Of a stretch of 64,000 nucleotides of DNA, positions 35,144 to 44,193 are shown one piece after another (positions within the stretch are counted from its first letter, which is position 1; each line of letters starts with the position of its first letter). The translations under genes and the position numbers were made by a program. The notes under the pieces are model-generated. The model saw nothing but the letters and a program-made list of their open reading frames with translations, made no database searches and was not told the origin of the DNA. The DNA is from Ga0077527 sp038144955 (GTDB lineage: Bacteria > Pseudomonadota > Gammaproteobacteria > Burkholderiales > SG8-41), in contig JAYQOT010000004.1 in assembly GCA_038144955.1 (NCBI GenBank), forward strand, positions 1 through 64,000, given 5' to 3'.

Positions 35144-37255
35144 ATGAATGCTGCCGTACGCAGGATACGACGCATGCCCGGCAAGACGGGTTTTGCACCT
35201 GAGTTTTACCTCAATCGGGAACTCGGACAGCTTTCTTTCAATCGCAGGGTGCTGGCACAGGCCGAGAATCAGGGCTATCCGTTGCTGGAGCGCCTGCGTT
35301 TCCTCTGCATATTCAGCAGCAATCTCGACGAGTTCTTCGAAATACGGGTAGCAGGTTTGCATGCCGAGATAGAAGCCGGCTTTGCTCCGATCAATCCGGA
35401 TCAGTTGCGCGCCGATCAGGTGTATGCCCAGGTTGCACGTGAGGCACACGAGCTGGTAACTCGCCAGTATCAGCTGCTGAATGAAGAAATTTTGCCGGGA
35501 CTGGAAAAAGAGGGCATCCGTTTTTTGCGTCGCAGCGAGTTTTCTTCAGCTCAAACCGAGTGGATACGCAGCTATTTCCTGCGCGAAGTAATGCCGGTAC
35601 TGACCCCAATCGGGCTGGACCCCGCTCACCCTTTTCCCAGGGTGTTGAACAAAAGCCTGAATTTTGCGGTTGAGCTCGAGGGCAAAGATGCCTTTGGACG
35701 CAATTCCGGCATAGCCATCGTGCAGGCCCCGCGGGTGCTCCCCAGGGTTATCCGTTTGCCGCAGGACGTAGCGGCCAAGGAATACGATTTTGTTTTCCTG
35801 TCATCCGTTCTGCACGAGCATGTCGGCGAACTGTTCAGCGGCATGAAGGTATTGGGTTGTTACCAGTTTCGCCTTACCCGCAACAGCGACCTGTTCGTTG
35901 ACGAGGAAGAGGTCAAGGATCTGCGCACAGCCCTGCGCGGTGAATTGCCGCACCGGCATTTCGGGGATGAAGTCAGGCTCGAGGTTGCTGACAGTTGTTC
36001 TCAGCACATTTCTGGCTTCCTGCTGAAGCAATTCATGCTGGATGAAGCGGATCTTTACCGCGTTGATGGCCCGGTAAATCTTGCCCGGTTAATCAGCGTT
36101 CCAGACTGGGTGGATCGTCCGAATCTGAAATTTCAGCAATTCAGACAGGGATTTCCGAACATGCTGCAGGAAGGCGGCGATATGTTCGAGATTCTCAGGG
36201 CGGGTGACGTATTGCTGCATCACCCCTACCAGTCTTTTCAGCCGGTGATTTTGTTTCTGCAGCAGGCCGCACGTGACCCGGCGGTCGCAGCGATCAAGAT
36301 GACGATTTATCGCACCGGAGCCGAATCGGAGTTGATGGAATTGCTGATTGCTGCTGCGCGCAGCGGCAAGGAAGTGACCGTGGTGCTGGAATTGTTGGCC
36401 CGCTTTGACGAAGAAGCCAACATCAACTGGGCACAGCGCCTTGAGGAAATCGGCGCGCACGTGGTCTACGGCGTTGTCGGACACAAGACCCATGCCAAGA
36501 TGCTGATGGTCGTAAGGAGGGAAGGCTCCGGTCTGCGGCGTTATGTTCATCTTTCCACTGGAAATTACCATCCTCGAACCGCCCGTCTGTATACGGATTT
36601 CGGGCTACTGACTAGCCACGAAGAAGTTGGCAACGATGTTGCCGAGATGTTCATGCAACTGACAGGCCTCGGGCGTGCGACCCGCCTGAAGCACCTGCGC
36701 CAGTCCCCGTTTACGTTACACAAGGAAATGATGCGGGCTATTGCCCAGGAAACCGCTCATGCCAGGGAAGGCCGCAAAGGTCAGATTGTTGCCAAGATGA
36801 ATGCCCTGCTCGAGCCTGAAGTCATCGGCGCACTTTACGAAGCATCCCGCGCCGGAGTTCAGGTGGACTTGATAGTACGCGGGGTCTGCGCACTGCGCCC
36901 CGGGGTGCCGGGGTTGTCCGAGAATATCCGCGTTCGTTCCATCATTGGCCGTTTTCTGGAACATACGCGGGTGTTTTACTTCTACAACGACGGGGCTGAA
37001 GATGTGTATCTGTCCAGTGCCGACTGGATGGGCCGCAATTTCTTTGGACGGGTGGAAGTTTGTTTTCCAGTGCTTGATGCCGGCCTGCGCAAACGGGTGA
37101 TCACGGAGGGGCTGTATCCCTACCTGGAAGACAACACACAGGCATGGACCATGGGTGAGGACGGGCAGTATGCGTGCCGCGTTTCGGGTCGTGCCAAGCC
37201 TTTCAGCGCACAGGAAAATCTGCTGGAAACACTGGGGCAGAAAATCGGCGCATAG
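35144..37255 (+). CDS. ppk1: polyphosphate kinase 1
   Basis: Reversibly makes long-chain polyphosphate from ATP at the membrane. The 703-residue protein has the N domain (YLNRELGQLSFNRRVLAQAE, LCIFSSNLDEFFEIRVAG), the head domain, and two phospholipase-D-like catalytic C domains. The autophosphorylated His lies in VGHKTHAKMLMVVRR near residue 450, and the second conserved His is in GRFLEHTRVFYF near residue 605; STGNYHPRTARLY is also present. The start at 35144 is the first ATG before the family N-terminus. It leads a polyphosphate gene group with sixA, pap, ppx and phoU. Confidence 0.96.
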   Translation: MNAAVRRIRRMPGKTGFAPEFYLNRELGQLSFNRRVLAQAENQGYPLLERLRFLCIFSSNLDEFFEIRVAGLHAEIEAGFAPINPDQLRADQVYAQVAREAHELVTRQYQLLNEEILPGLEKEGIRFLRRSEFSSAQTEWIRSYFLREVMPVLTPIGLDPAHPFPRVLNKSLNFAVELEGKDAFGRNSGIAIVQAPRVLPRVIRLPQDVAAKEYDFVFLSSVLHEHVGELFSGMKVLGCYQFRLTRNSDLFVDEEEVKDLRTALRGELPHRHFGDEVRLEVADSCSQHISGFLLKQFMLDEADLYRVDGPVNLARLISVPDWVDRPNLKFQQFRQGFPNMLQEGGDMFEILRAGDVLLHHPYQSFQPVILFLQQAARDPAVAAIKMTIYRTGAESELMELLIAAARSGKEVTVVLELLARFDEEANINWAQRLEEIGAHVVYGVVGHKTHAKMLMVVRREGSGLRRYVHLSTGNYHPRTARLYTDFGLLTSHEEVGNDVAEMFMQLTGLGRATRLKHLRQSPFTLHKEMMRAIAQETAHAREGRKGQIVAKMNALLEPEVIGALYEASRAGVQVDLIVRGVCALRPGVPGLSENIRVRSIIGRFLEHTRVFYFYNDGAEDVYLSSADWMGRNFFGRVEVCFPVLDAGLRKRVITEGLYPYLEDNTQAWTMGEDGQYACRVSGRAKPFSAQENLLETLGQKIGA

Positions 37256-37425
37256 GTTTTCTGCAGGGGCTATTTCCTATACTGCAGGATATACTTGCCT
37301 TCATGGATTTCCCCTGCCTTTGTCCCGCAACTAAGGCATTGGGACTGAATATTGCGCATATTTGCCGTGTTATCGAGGCCGGGCTGTGATGTTTGCAATC
37401 ATTCTTTTGGATACGGCGGTCTGAC

Positions 37426-37866
37426 ATGGAACTCATATTGTGGCGTCACGCGGATGCCGAAAACCGAATGCCAGATGAAGCTCGTCGGCTGACCGACAAG
37501 GGGCGAAAACAGGCCAGAAAGATGGCGTCTTGGCTCGAGGAGCGCCTTCCGCCTGGATACAGGCTGATGGCGAGTCCTGCACTGCGTGCCCGCGAAACCG
37601 CAGCGGCGCTGACTGACCATGCGAACATCGATCCGGCCTTGTCGACCGCGACAACTCCGCAGGCTTTATTGCAGACCGCAGGCTGGCCTCGCGGAGAAGG
37701 CGTGGTTGTCGTGGTCGGTCATCAACCGACTCTAGGGGCGGCTGCAGCGCTGGCGTTGACCGGGACAGCCGCAGCCTGGAGCATGAAGAAAGGTTCTATC
37801 TGGTGGCTGTCTACGGACAGGGAAACCGTTGAAGTACGGGCGGTGATGAATCCGGGCCTGCTGTAG
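37426..37866 (+). CDS. sixA: phosphohistidine phosphatase SixA-like
   Basis: A 146-residue histidine phosphatase-superfamily protein. The catalytic RHG-type motif is LWRHADAE near the N-terminus, a second Arg is in SPALRARETAAAL, and the second catalytic His is in VVVGHQPTLGAAAALAL. E. coli SixA dephosphorylates phosphohistidine on HPt domains or PTS proteins. Here it is placed between ppk1 (a phosphohistidine enzyme) and pap, 10 bp before the latter; a link to polyphosphate metabolism is only inferred. ATG 37426 is the family start; upstream in-frame residues are not conserved. Confidence 0.9.
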   Translation: MELILWRHADAENRMPDEARRLTDKGRKQARKMASWLEERLPPGYRLMASPALRARETAAALTDHANIDPALSTATTPQALLQTAGWPRGEGVVVVVGHQPTLGAAAALALTGTAAAWSMKKGSIWWLSTDRETVEVRAVMNPGLL

Positions 37867-37876
37867 GGAGTCCCCA

Positions 37877-39394
37877 ATGTTCGAATCGGCCAGCCTGTCC
37901 CATCGCATCAGCAAGGCAACTTTTCGACGTGAAGAGCCTAAGTTGCGGGAAGCCCTGCTTGATGCCCAGTATGACCTGAAGCAGCAGGGCAGGTTTGCGA
38001 CCTTGATCCTGATTGCGGGGGTCGAAGGTGCGGGCAAGGGAGAGACTGTCAACCTGCTCAACGAATGGATGGATCCCCGGCATATCGAGGTCCGCGGATT
38101 TTCCGAGGCTTCGGATGAGGAAAATGAACGACCGCGGATGTGGCGCTACTGGCGTGCACTGCCGCCGAAGGGCAAGATCGGCGTTTTTTTCGGTGCCTGG
38201 CATACCCAGCCGATCATCGACCGGGTCAACGAGCGCATCAGCGCATCCAAGTTCGACCGGCATATCAGCGAGATTCTGCGGCTCGAACGGATGCTGGTCG
38301 ACGAGGGTGTATTGCTGCTGAAGTTCTGGTTCCATCTTTCCCGGCCTCAGCAGAAAAAGCGCCTGCGTGAACTGGAAGCCAATCCCGAGACCCGCTGGCG
38401 GGTAACCAAGGACGACTGGAAGCTTTACAAGCGCTACGACCAGTTTTCCGAGATCTGCGAACCTTTTGTCCGGCGTACCAGCACGGGAGAGGCGCCGTGG
38501 CTGGTGGTGGCTGGTGCCGATGCGCGCTATCGCAGTCTGACGGTGGGACGCACCTTGCTGGCAGCCCTGCGTGAACGTATTGATGAAAAACCCATTACCC
38601 GGCTGCCCGACCGCAACCCGCCACTCCCGCCACCGGTGGACCGGCTCAACGTAATCCGGGCACTGCAACTCGACCAGACACTGTCGAAGAAAAAATACGA
38701 GAAGCAGATGGCTGAGTGGCAGGGACACTTGAGCCGGGTTTTCCGTAATCCGCGATTCAAGAATCTCTCGGTCATCGCCGTGTTCGAAGGTAACGACGCG
38801 GCGGGAAAAGGCGGCGCCATTCGCCGGGTGACCCGGGCACTGGATGCGCGCCGCTACCAGACGATTTCGGTCGCTGCGCCGACTGAGGAAGAGCGTGCCC
38901 AGCCTTATCTGTGGAGGTTCTGGCGTCATATGCCGCGACGTGGCCGGTTCACCATATTCGATCGCTCCTGGTACGGGCGGCTTCTGGTCGAACGGGTGGA
39001 AGGGTTTTGTGCGGAACGTGACTGGATGCGCGCCTATTCAGAAATAAATGATTTCGAGCAGCAAATGACGCAGCAACAGATCGTGGTGGTCAAATTCTGG
39101 CTGGCGATCAGCAAGGATGAGCAGTATCGCCGCTTCAAGGCGCGCGAAAAAGTCACGTTCAAGCGTTTCAAGATCACCGAAGAAGACTGGCGCAACCGGG
39201 AAAAGTGGGACGAATACGAACTGGCGGTCTGCGACATGATTGATCGCACATCGACAGTGCATGCGCCATGGACGCTAGTGGAGGCTGACAACAAGTATTA
39301 CGCGCGGGTCAAGGTGCTGCGTACCCTTGCCGAGGCGGTTGAGAGCGCGCTTGAAGGTGGCGCGAAATCTAACCGGAAATCAAAATCCGGCTGA
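37877..39394 (+). CDS. pap: polyphosphate:AMP phosphotransferase (two-domain PPK2)
   Basis: Uses polyphosphate to phosphorylate AMP to ADP. The 505-residue protein has two fused PPK2 domains. The C-terminal one is complete: Walker A EGNDAAGKGGAIRRVTRAL near residue 300, lid Arg segment, Walker B FDRSWYGRLLVERVEGF, and HAPWTLVEADNKYYAR. The N-terminal one has VEGAGKGETVNLLNEWMD but the Walker B position reads FFGAWHTQPIIDRV, without DRSWYGR, so it is probably structural; this is normal for class II PPK2. The gene is convergent with ppx (1 bp apart). Confidence 0.94.
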   Translation: MFESASLSHRISKATFRREEPKLREALLDAQYDLKQQGRFATLILIAGVEGAGKGETVNLLNEWMDPRHIEVRGFSEASDEENERPRMWRYWRALPPKGKIGVFFGAWHTQPIIDRVNERISASKFDRHISEILRLERMLVDEGVLLLKFWFHLSRPQQKKRLRELEANPETRWRVTKDDWKLYKRYDQFSEICEPFVRRTSTGEAPWLVVAGADARYRSLTVGRTLLAALRERIDEKPITRLPDRNPPLPPPVDRLNVIRALQLDQTLSKKKYEKQMAEWQGHLSRVFRNPRFKNLSVIAVFEGNDAAGKGGAIRRVTRALDARRYQTISVAAPTEEERAQPYLWRFWRHMPRRGRFTIFDRSWYGRLLVERVEGFCAERDWMRAYSEINDFEQQMTQQQIVVVKFWLAISKDEQYRRFKAREKVTFKRFKITEEDWRNREKWDEYELAVCDMIDRTSTVHAPWTLVEADNKYYARVKVLRTLAEAVESALEGGAKSNRKSKSG

Positions 39395-39395
39395 A

Positions 39396-40931
39396 TTATT
39401 GAATCAGGGCCGGCTCCTGAACCGGCGCCAGATCGTCGAGTCCTGGAATTTTAAGTTCGAGGCCGATGCGCGCCCAATCCTCAACCTCGTTGCGCAGCGT
39501 GGTCGTGGTCAGCGGATTTGCGCCGAGCCAGTTTGCATCGAAGGTGAGACGTATCCGGTCGCTTTGAAGTTTGACATCCAGTGACGGCAGGCGGATATCA
39601 CGCCGCCCCCGGCACAGCAGCACCGCAAGACGCAGGGCGAGAACCATAGCCCGATCATTTTTTTCCGGCATCGTTTCCAGGGATTTTTTCAGTGACCGGC
39701 GATGGTTCAGCACAAGAGCAGCCAATTGCTCCTGTTCTTCCCGCGAGAACCCAGGCATGTCGGAGTTGCTGATGATATAGGCGGAATGTTTGTGGTATCC
39801 GCTGTATGCGACAGGGATCCCGATTTCGTGCAATTTGGCGGCCCAGGCCAGCAATCGCGGCGCTTCGTCGTCGACCTCCGGTTCGTCCGCCAGTTTGCTG
39901 TAGAGCGCTACGGCACAGGCACCGACCCGCTTTGCCTGCTGGGCGTCGACGTGGTAGCGCTGCATGAACTGAGCAACTGTCACATCTCGCATGTCATGGT
40001 GATGAAAGCGCCCGAGCATGTCGTAGAGGATGCCCTGGCGCATGGCGCCACTGGCGGGTGTCATGCTGTCGATGTTCAGCTCATCAAGGGCTGCAAAAAG
40101 TATCGCAATTCCACCCGCGAGCACGGGTTTGCGGTCGGGACGCAACCCCGGCAGCTCGACGCGGGACATGTCTCCTGCCTTGATCAACTGGCTGCGCAGG
40201 CGGTCGAGACCGGCAGGAGTGATCGGTCCCTCGGTATATCCTGACAACTGGAGTATTTCCGCCAGTGCGCGGATGGTGCCTGACGAACCCACTGCATGCT
40301 GCCAGTTGCCGCGGGTGTATTGACTGACGATAGGCTGTAGTTCCGTGCGAGCAGCCAGCTCGGCTTCCTTGAATGCGGTCTTTGTGACGCGACCATCCCG
40401 GAAATAACGCAGGCTGTAGGATACGCAGCCCATGAACAGACTTTCGAGTCTCAGCGGTTTGTAACTTGAACCGATGATGCATTCGGTCGAGCCGCCACCA
40501 ATATCGATCACGAGTCGCTTTTCACGGGTGGCAGGGAGGCTGTGCGAAACACCGAGGTAGATCAGGCGTGCTTCTTCGCGGCCGGCGACGACCTCGATCG
40601 GGAACCCCAGCGCCGCGCGCGCTTTTTTAAGAAAGGGCTTTGCATTCTTGGCGACGCGCAAGGTATTGGTGCCCACAGCACGTACTGCGTGTCGATCCAG
40701 GCCGCGCAACCTCTCGCCGAAGCGGGCAAGACAGGCCAGGGCCCGTTCCTGCGAATCTTCGTCCAGCTTTTTGTCTTTGCCGAGGCCGGCGCCGAGGCGC
40801 ACAGGCTCACGCAACGAGTCGAGGGGATAGAACTGGTCGCCCGATACACGGGCCAGCTGACAGTGAAAGGAGTTGGAGCCTAGATCAACAGCGGCAATGG
40901 TGGACTGATCTGCCACTTCAGCAGGTCCCAT
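39396..40931 (-). CDS. ppx: exopolyphosphatase
   Basis: Releases phosphate from polyphosphate ends; GppA-like pppGpp hydrolysis is the alternative. The 511-residue protein has the ASKHA phosphate loops AAVDLGSNSFHCQLA near the N-terminus and VIDIGGGSTECIIG near residue 140, ELPGLRPDRKPVLAGG, and the C-terminal helical HD-like domain (AKLHEIGIPVAYSGYHKHSAYI, EEQEQLAALVLNHRR). It follows phoU by 87 bp, and opposes ppk1/pap, so synthesis and breakdown genes face each other. Length and C-terminal extension match Ppx better than short GppA. Confidence 0.94.
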   Translation of the reverse strand: MGPAEVADQSTIAAVDLGSNSFHCQLARVSGDQFYPLDSLREPVRLGAGLGKDKKLDEDSQERALACLARFGERLRGLDRHAVRAVGTNTLRVAKNAKPFLKKARAALGFPIEVVAGREEARLIYLGVSHSLPATREKRLVIDIGGGSTECIIGSSYKPLRLESLFMGCVSYSLRYFRDGRVTKTAFKEAELAARTELQPIVSQYTRGNWQHAVGSSGTIRALAEILQLSGYTEGPITPAGLDRLRSQLIKAGDMSRVELPGLRPDRKPVLAGGIAILFAALDELNIDSMTPASGAMRQGILYDMLGRFHHHDMRDVTVAQFMQRYHVDAQQAKRVGACAVALYSKLADEPEVDDEAPRLLAWAAKLHEIGIPVAYSGYHKHSAYIISNSDMPGFSREEQEQLAALVLNHRRSLKKSLETMPEKNDRAMVLALRLAVLLCRGRRDIRLPSLDVKLQSDRIRLTFDANWLGANPLTTTTLRNEVEDWARIGLELKIPGLDDLAPVQEPALIQ

Positions 40932-41018
40932 CCGTGGTTCCGCAATCGATCCCGCTCATTGCATGCTGGCCCCCATACCGAGAGCCAGTGTACCACGCGG
41001 TTTTTGGTAAAAGTCTGG

Positions 41019-41720
41019 TTAACCCAGCGCTTCGCGCTCGATGGCCTCGACCCCGGTGTGGCGTACATCCTTGCCTTTGACCAGATAGACCACGTATTCG
41101 GACATGTTTTTGGCGTGGTCGCCGATGCGTTCGATGGCCTTCGCGATGAACAGGATCTCGATCGCATGCGAGATCGTGCGCGGGTCTTCCATCATGAAGG
41201 TGATCAGGTGGCGGAGGATCCCGGTGAATTCCCTGTCAACCTGTTCGTCCTGACGAACCACCTTGGCCGCAACGGCGAGGTCAAGTCGGGCAAAGGAATC
41301 GAGCGCGTTGCGCAGCATGCCGATGGCGATTTCCCCGACATGCTGGACTTCCGAAGTCCGCGGGGCGGTCGGCCGGTCGCTTTCGTAGATGGCCTCTGTC
41401 ATCCGCGCGATCTTTGCCGCCTCGTCGCCGATGCGCTCGAGATCGGTGATCGTCTTGACTACGGTCATGATCATGCGCAGATCCTTGGCTGCGGGCTGAC
41501 GGCGCGCAATGACCGTACTGCAATGCTCGTCGATCGCGACTTCCAGCGCATTGACGCGGTGGTCATCAATCATTACCTGGCGAGCAAGGCCGGCATTCCC
41601 GCCGGTCAGTGCTTCCAGCGCCCGAACGATCTGCTGCTCAACCAGCCCCCCCATCTGCAACACCTGGGAGCGTATGTCTTCGAGTTCGGCATCGAACTGT
41701 TTGATCGTATGGTCAGGCAT
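41019..41720 (-). CDS. phoU: phosphate transport system regulator PhoU
   Basis: Negative regulator of phosphate uptake and PhoR signalling that binds metal clusters. The 233-residue protein has two three-helix repeats; typical sequences are FDAELEDIRSQVLQMGGLVE, the metal-binding EIAIDEH-like stretch VNALEVAIDEHCSTVIARRQP, and the second repeat TIVKTITDLERIGDEAAKIARM and KAIERIGDHAKNMSEYVVYL. It is followed by ppx on the same strand without pst genes nearby, so here it is tied to polyphosphate rather than to the transporter operon. Confidence 0.95.
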   Translation of the reverse strand: MPDHTIKQFDAELEDIRSQVLQMGGLVEQQIVRALEALTGGNAGLARQVMIDDHRVNALEVAIDEHCSTVIARRQPAAKDLRMIMTVVKTITDLERIGDEAAKIARMTEAIYESDRPTAPRTSEVQHVGEIAIGMLRNALDSFARLDLAVAAKVVRQDEQVDREFTGILRHLITFMMEDPRTISHAIEILFIAKAIERIGDHAKNMSEYVVYLVKGKDVRHTGVEAIEREALG

Positions 41721-41759
41721 GCTGAATTCCGGCTCTAAAAGACGATAAATAGCAGATAT

Positions 41760-42443
41760 TCATGACATTTTTGTGGCAGTCGCGGGCCGTTTCAGGGTTT
41801 CTACCCCGTTCTTTCCCGCCAGCAGCAGCACGTCTGCTCCGCGACGGGCGAACAGGCCGTTGGTGACCACCCCGGTGATCTGGTTAAGCCGGGATTCCAG
41901 TTCGGGTGGATCCAGTATGGTCAAATTGTGCACGTCGAGTATCAGGTTGCCGTTGTCGGTCACCACACCCGAACGCCATTCCGGCTGACCGCCCAGCTTG
42001 ACGATTTCCCGGGCTACATAGGAGCGCGCCATCGGGATCACCTCCACCGGCAGCGGAAAGCAGCCAAGGACGTCGACCAGCTTCGAGGCATCCGCGATAC
42101 AGATGAATTTCTGCGCGACTGCAGCGACGATTTTTTCCCGGGTCAGTGCCCCGCCGCCGCCCTTGATCATCATCAGGTGACGGGTGACCTCGTCTGCACC
42201 GTCCACGTAGACGGGCAAGTCGCGGACATTGTTCAGGTCCAGCACTTCGATTCCTGCGGCCTTCAGGCGCTTGGCACTGGCTTCCGAGCTGGATACGGCG
42301 CCATCGATGCGGTTGCGGATGGCGGCCAGTTCGTCGATGAAAAAATTGACGGTCGAGCCGGTGCCGACACCGACGATGCTGCCTCCGGGGACCAGGGCAA
42401 CTGCAGCCTTTGCCGCGGCCTGTTTCAGGGAATCCTGGCTCAT
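41760..42443 (-). CDS. rpiA: ribose-5-phosphate isomerase A
   Basis: Interconverts ribose 5-phosphate and ribulose 5-phosphate in the pentose phosphate pathway. The 227-residue protein has VGVGTGSTVNFFIDEL, the catalytic-loop PVYVDGADEV, KGGGGALTREKIVAAVA and VTDNGNLILDV. The start at ATG 42443 (MSQDSLKQAAAK) fits the usual ~220-residue length; a long in-frame upstream extension to 42584 runs into the ilvA promoter side. The gene diverges from ilvA by 142 bp and precedes phoU by 39 bp. Confidence 0.95.
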   Translation of the reverse strand: MSQDSLKQAAAKAAVALVPGGSIVGVGTGSTVNFFIDELAAIRNRIDGAVSSSEASAKRLKAAGIEVLDLNNVRDLPVYVDGADEVTRHLMMIKGGGGALTREKIVAAVAQKFICIADASKLVDVLGCFPLPVEVIPMARSYVAREIVKLGGQPEWRSGVVTDNGNLILDVHNLTILDPPELESRLNQITGVVTNGLFARRGADVLLLAGKNGVETLKRPATATKMS

Positions 42444-42585
42444 TGGGTCGACTCGATTTTCATGGTTGAACCAATATACACGATTCGCTTTGCGCCCTGC
42501 ATCCATCGCCGTCAGCCCGCATTCCTGATAACCTTTTGCAAATCGAACCCGGCTGGAAGTCAGCGTTGAAAACCAAGACAACACG

Positions 42586-44039
42586 ATGAAAAAAACGGAC
42601 TATCTCGAACGTATCCTCAACGCCCGTGTTTACGATGTTGCTGTAGAGACGCCGCTGGAACAGGCGCCCGCCCTTACGCGGCGCTTGCGTAATACGGTCC
42701 TGCTCAAACGCGAAGACATGCAGCCGGTGTTTTCATTCAAGCTGCGTGGCGCTTACAACAAGATGGCCAACCTCAGGCCCGAAGTGCTGAGACGGGGTGT
42801 CATTGCCGCGTCGGCGGGTAACCATGCACAAGGCGTGGCCCTGGCTGCGCAACAGCTGGGCTGCAAGGCAACCATCGTCATGCCGGTCACCACGCCGGAA
42901 ATCAAGGTCAATGCGGTACGGGCTCGTGGGGCCCGGGTGGTGTTGCATGGTGATTCCTATGACGAAGCCGCCGCGCATGCACGAAAACTGGAACGGCGCG
43001 GGCGCCTGACCTACGTGCACCCTTATGACGATCCCGATGTCATCGCCGGCCAGGGGACCATCGCCATGGAAATCCTGCGTCAGCATCCCGGCCCGATAGA
43101 TGCGATTTTTGTCGCCATCGGTGGTGGCGGACTGATTGCCGGTATAGCCGCCTATGTCAAACGGTTGCGTCCCGAAATCAGGATTGTTGGCGTTGAGCCG
43201 ATCGATGCCGATGCCATGTACCAGTCGCTGAAAGCAGGGCACCGGGTCAAACTGGAGCAGGTTGGTCTGTTTGCTGATGGCGTGGCGGTCAAACAGGTCG
43301 GCAAGGAGACCTTCAAGCTGTGCCGTGAGCTGGTGGACGAAGTCATCCGTGTCGATACCGACGCCATGTGCGCGGCCATCAAGGATGTTTTCGAGGATAC
43401 GCGGGCGATTCTTGAGCCGGCCGGGGCCCTGGCGATTGCCGGCGCAAAAGCCTGGGCGGAGCGCAAAAGGAAGCGCGGGGCGACTTTTGTCGCGGTGGCC
43501 TGTGGGGCCAATATGAACTTTGACCGCCTGCGCTTTGTCGCAGAGGAAGCGGAACTGGGCGAACACCGCGAAGCCGTTCTCGCCGTGACGATCCCTGAGA
43601 AGCCCGGGAGCTTCAAGGCGTTTTGCGAACAACTGGGTCCGCGTAACGTGACGGAATTCAATTATCGATATGACGATGCAAGCAGGGCGCGCGTATTTGT
43701 CGGTGTCCAGGTGCGCAACCGCCGGGAAACTTCGCAACTGGTGCGCTCATTGCGCCGTCGCGGACTGGAGACACTTGATCTCAGCGACAATGAACTTGCA
43801 AAACTGCATGTGCGCCACATGGTGGGGGGGCATGCCCCGGGAGTGAAAAACGAAATCCTTTACCGTTTCGAGTTTCCGGAAAAGCCGGGGGCGCTGATGC
43901 GCTTTCTGACCAGCATGAGCCGGGGCTGGAACATCAGTCTGTTTCATTACAGAAATCACGGCGCCGACTACGGCCGCGTGCTGGTGGGGATGCAGGTACC
44001 GCGGGCCGACCAGGCCCGGTTCCGGACATTTCTGGCCAA
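42586..44039 (+). CDS. ilvA: threonine ammonia-lyase, biosynthetic, 3' end lost in gap
   Basis: PLP enzyme deaminating threonine to 2-oxobutanoate, first step of isoleucine synthesis. About 484 residues are visible of an expected ~505-515. The PLP lysine is in FSFKLRGAYNKM, the substrate loop in ASAGNHAQGVALAAQ, and the phosphate-binding loop is IGGGGLIAGIAAYV. Two C-terminal ACT-like regulatory units follow (TIPEKPGSFKAFCEQLG and EFPEKPGALMRFLTSM), so isoleucine/valine feedback is expected. The stop and last ~20-30 codons fall inside the N run. It is divergent from rpiA. Confidence 0.95.
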
Positions 44040-44181
44040 NNNNNNNNNNNNNNNNNNNNNNNNNNNNNNNNNNNNNNNNNNNNNNNNNNNNNNNNNNNNN
44101 NNNNNNNNNNNNNNNNNNNNNNNNNNNNNNNNNNNNNNNNNNNNNNNNNNNNNNNNNNNNNNNNNNNNNNNNNNNNNNNNN
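44040..44181. other. assembly gap (142 Ns)
   Basis: A run of 142 ambiguous bases hides the ilvA 3' end and the start-upstream region of the lytic transglycosylase gene. The true size may differ from the padded length. Confidence 1.
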
Positions 44182-44193
44182 CTGATTCACTAT

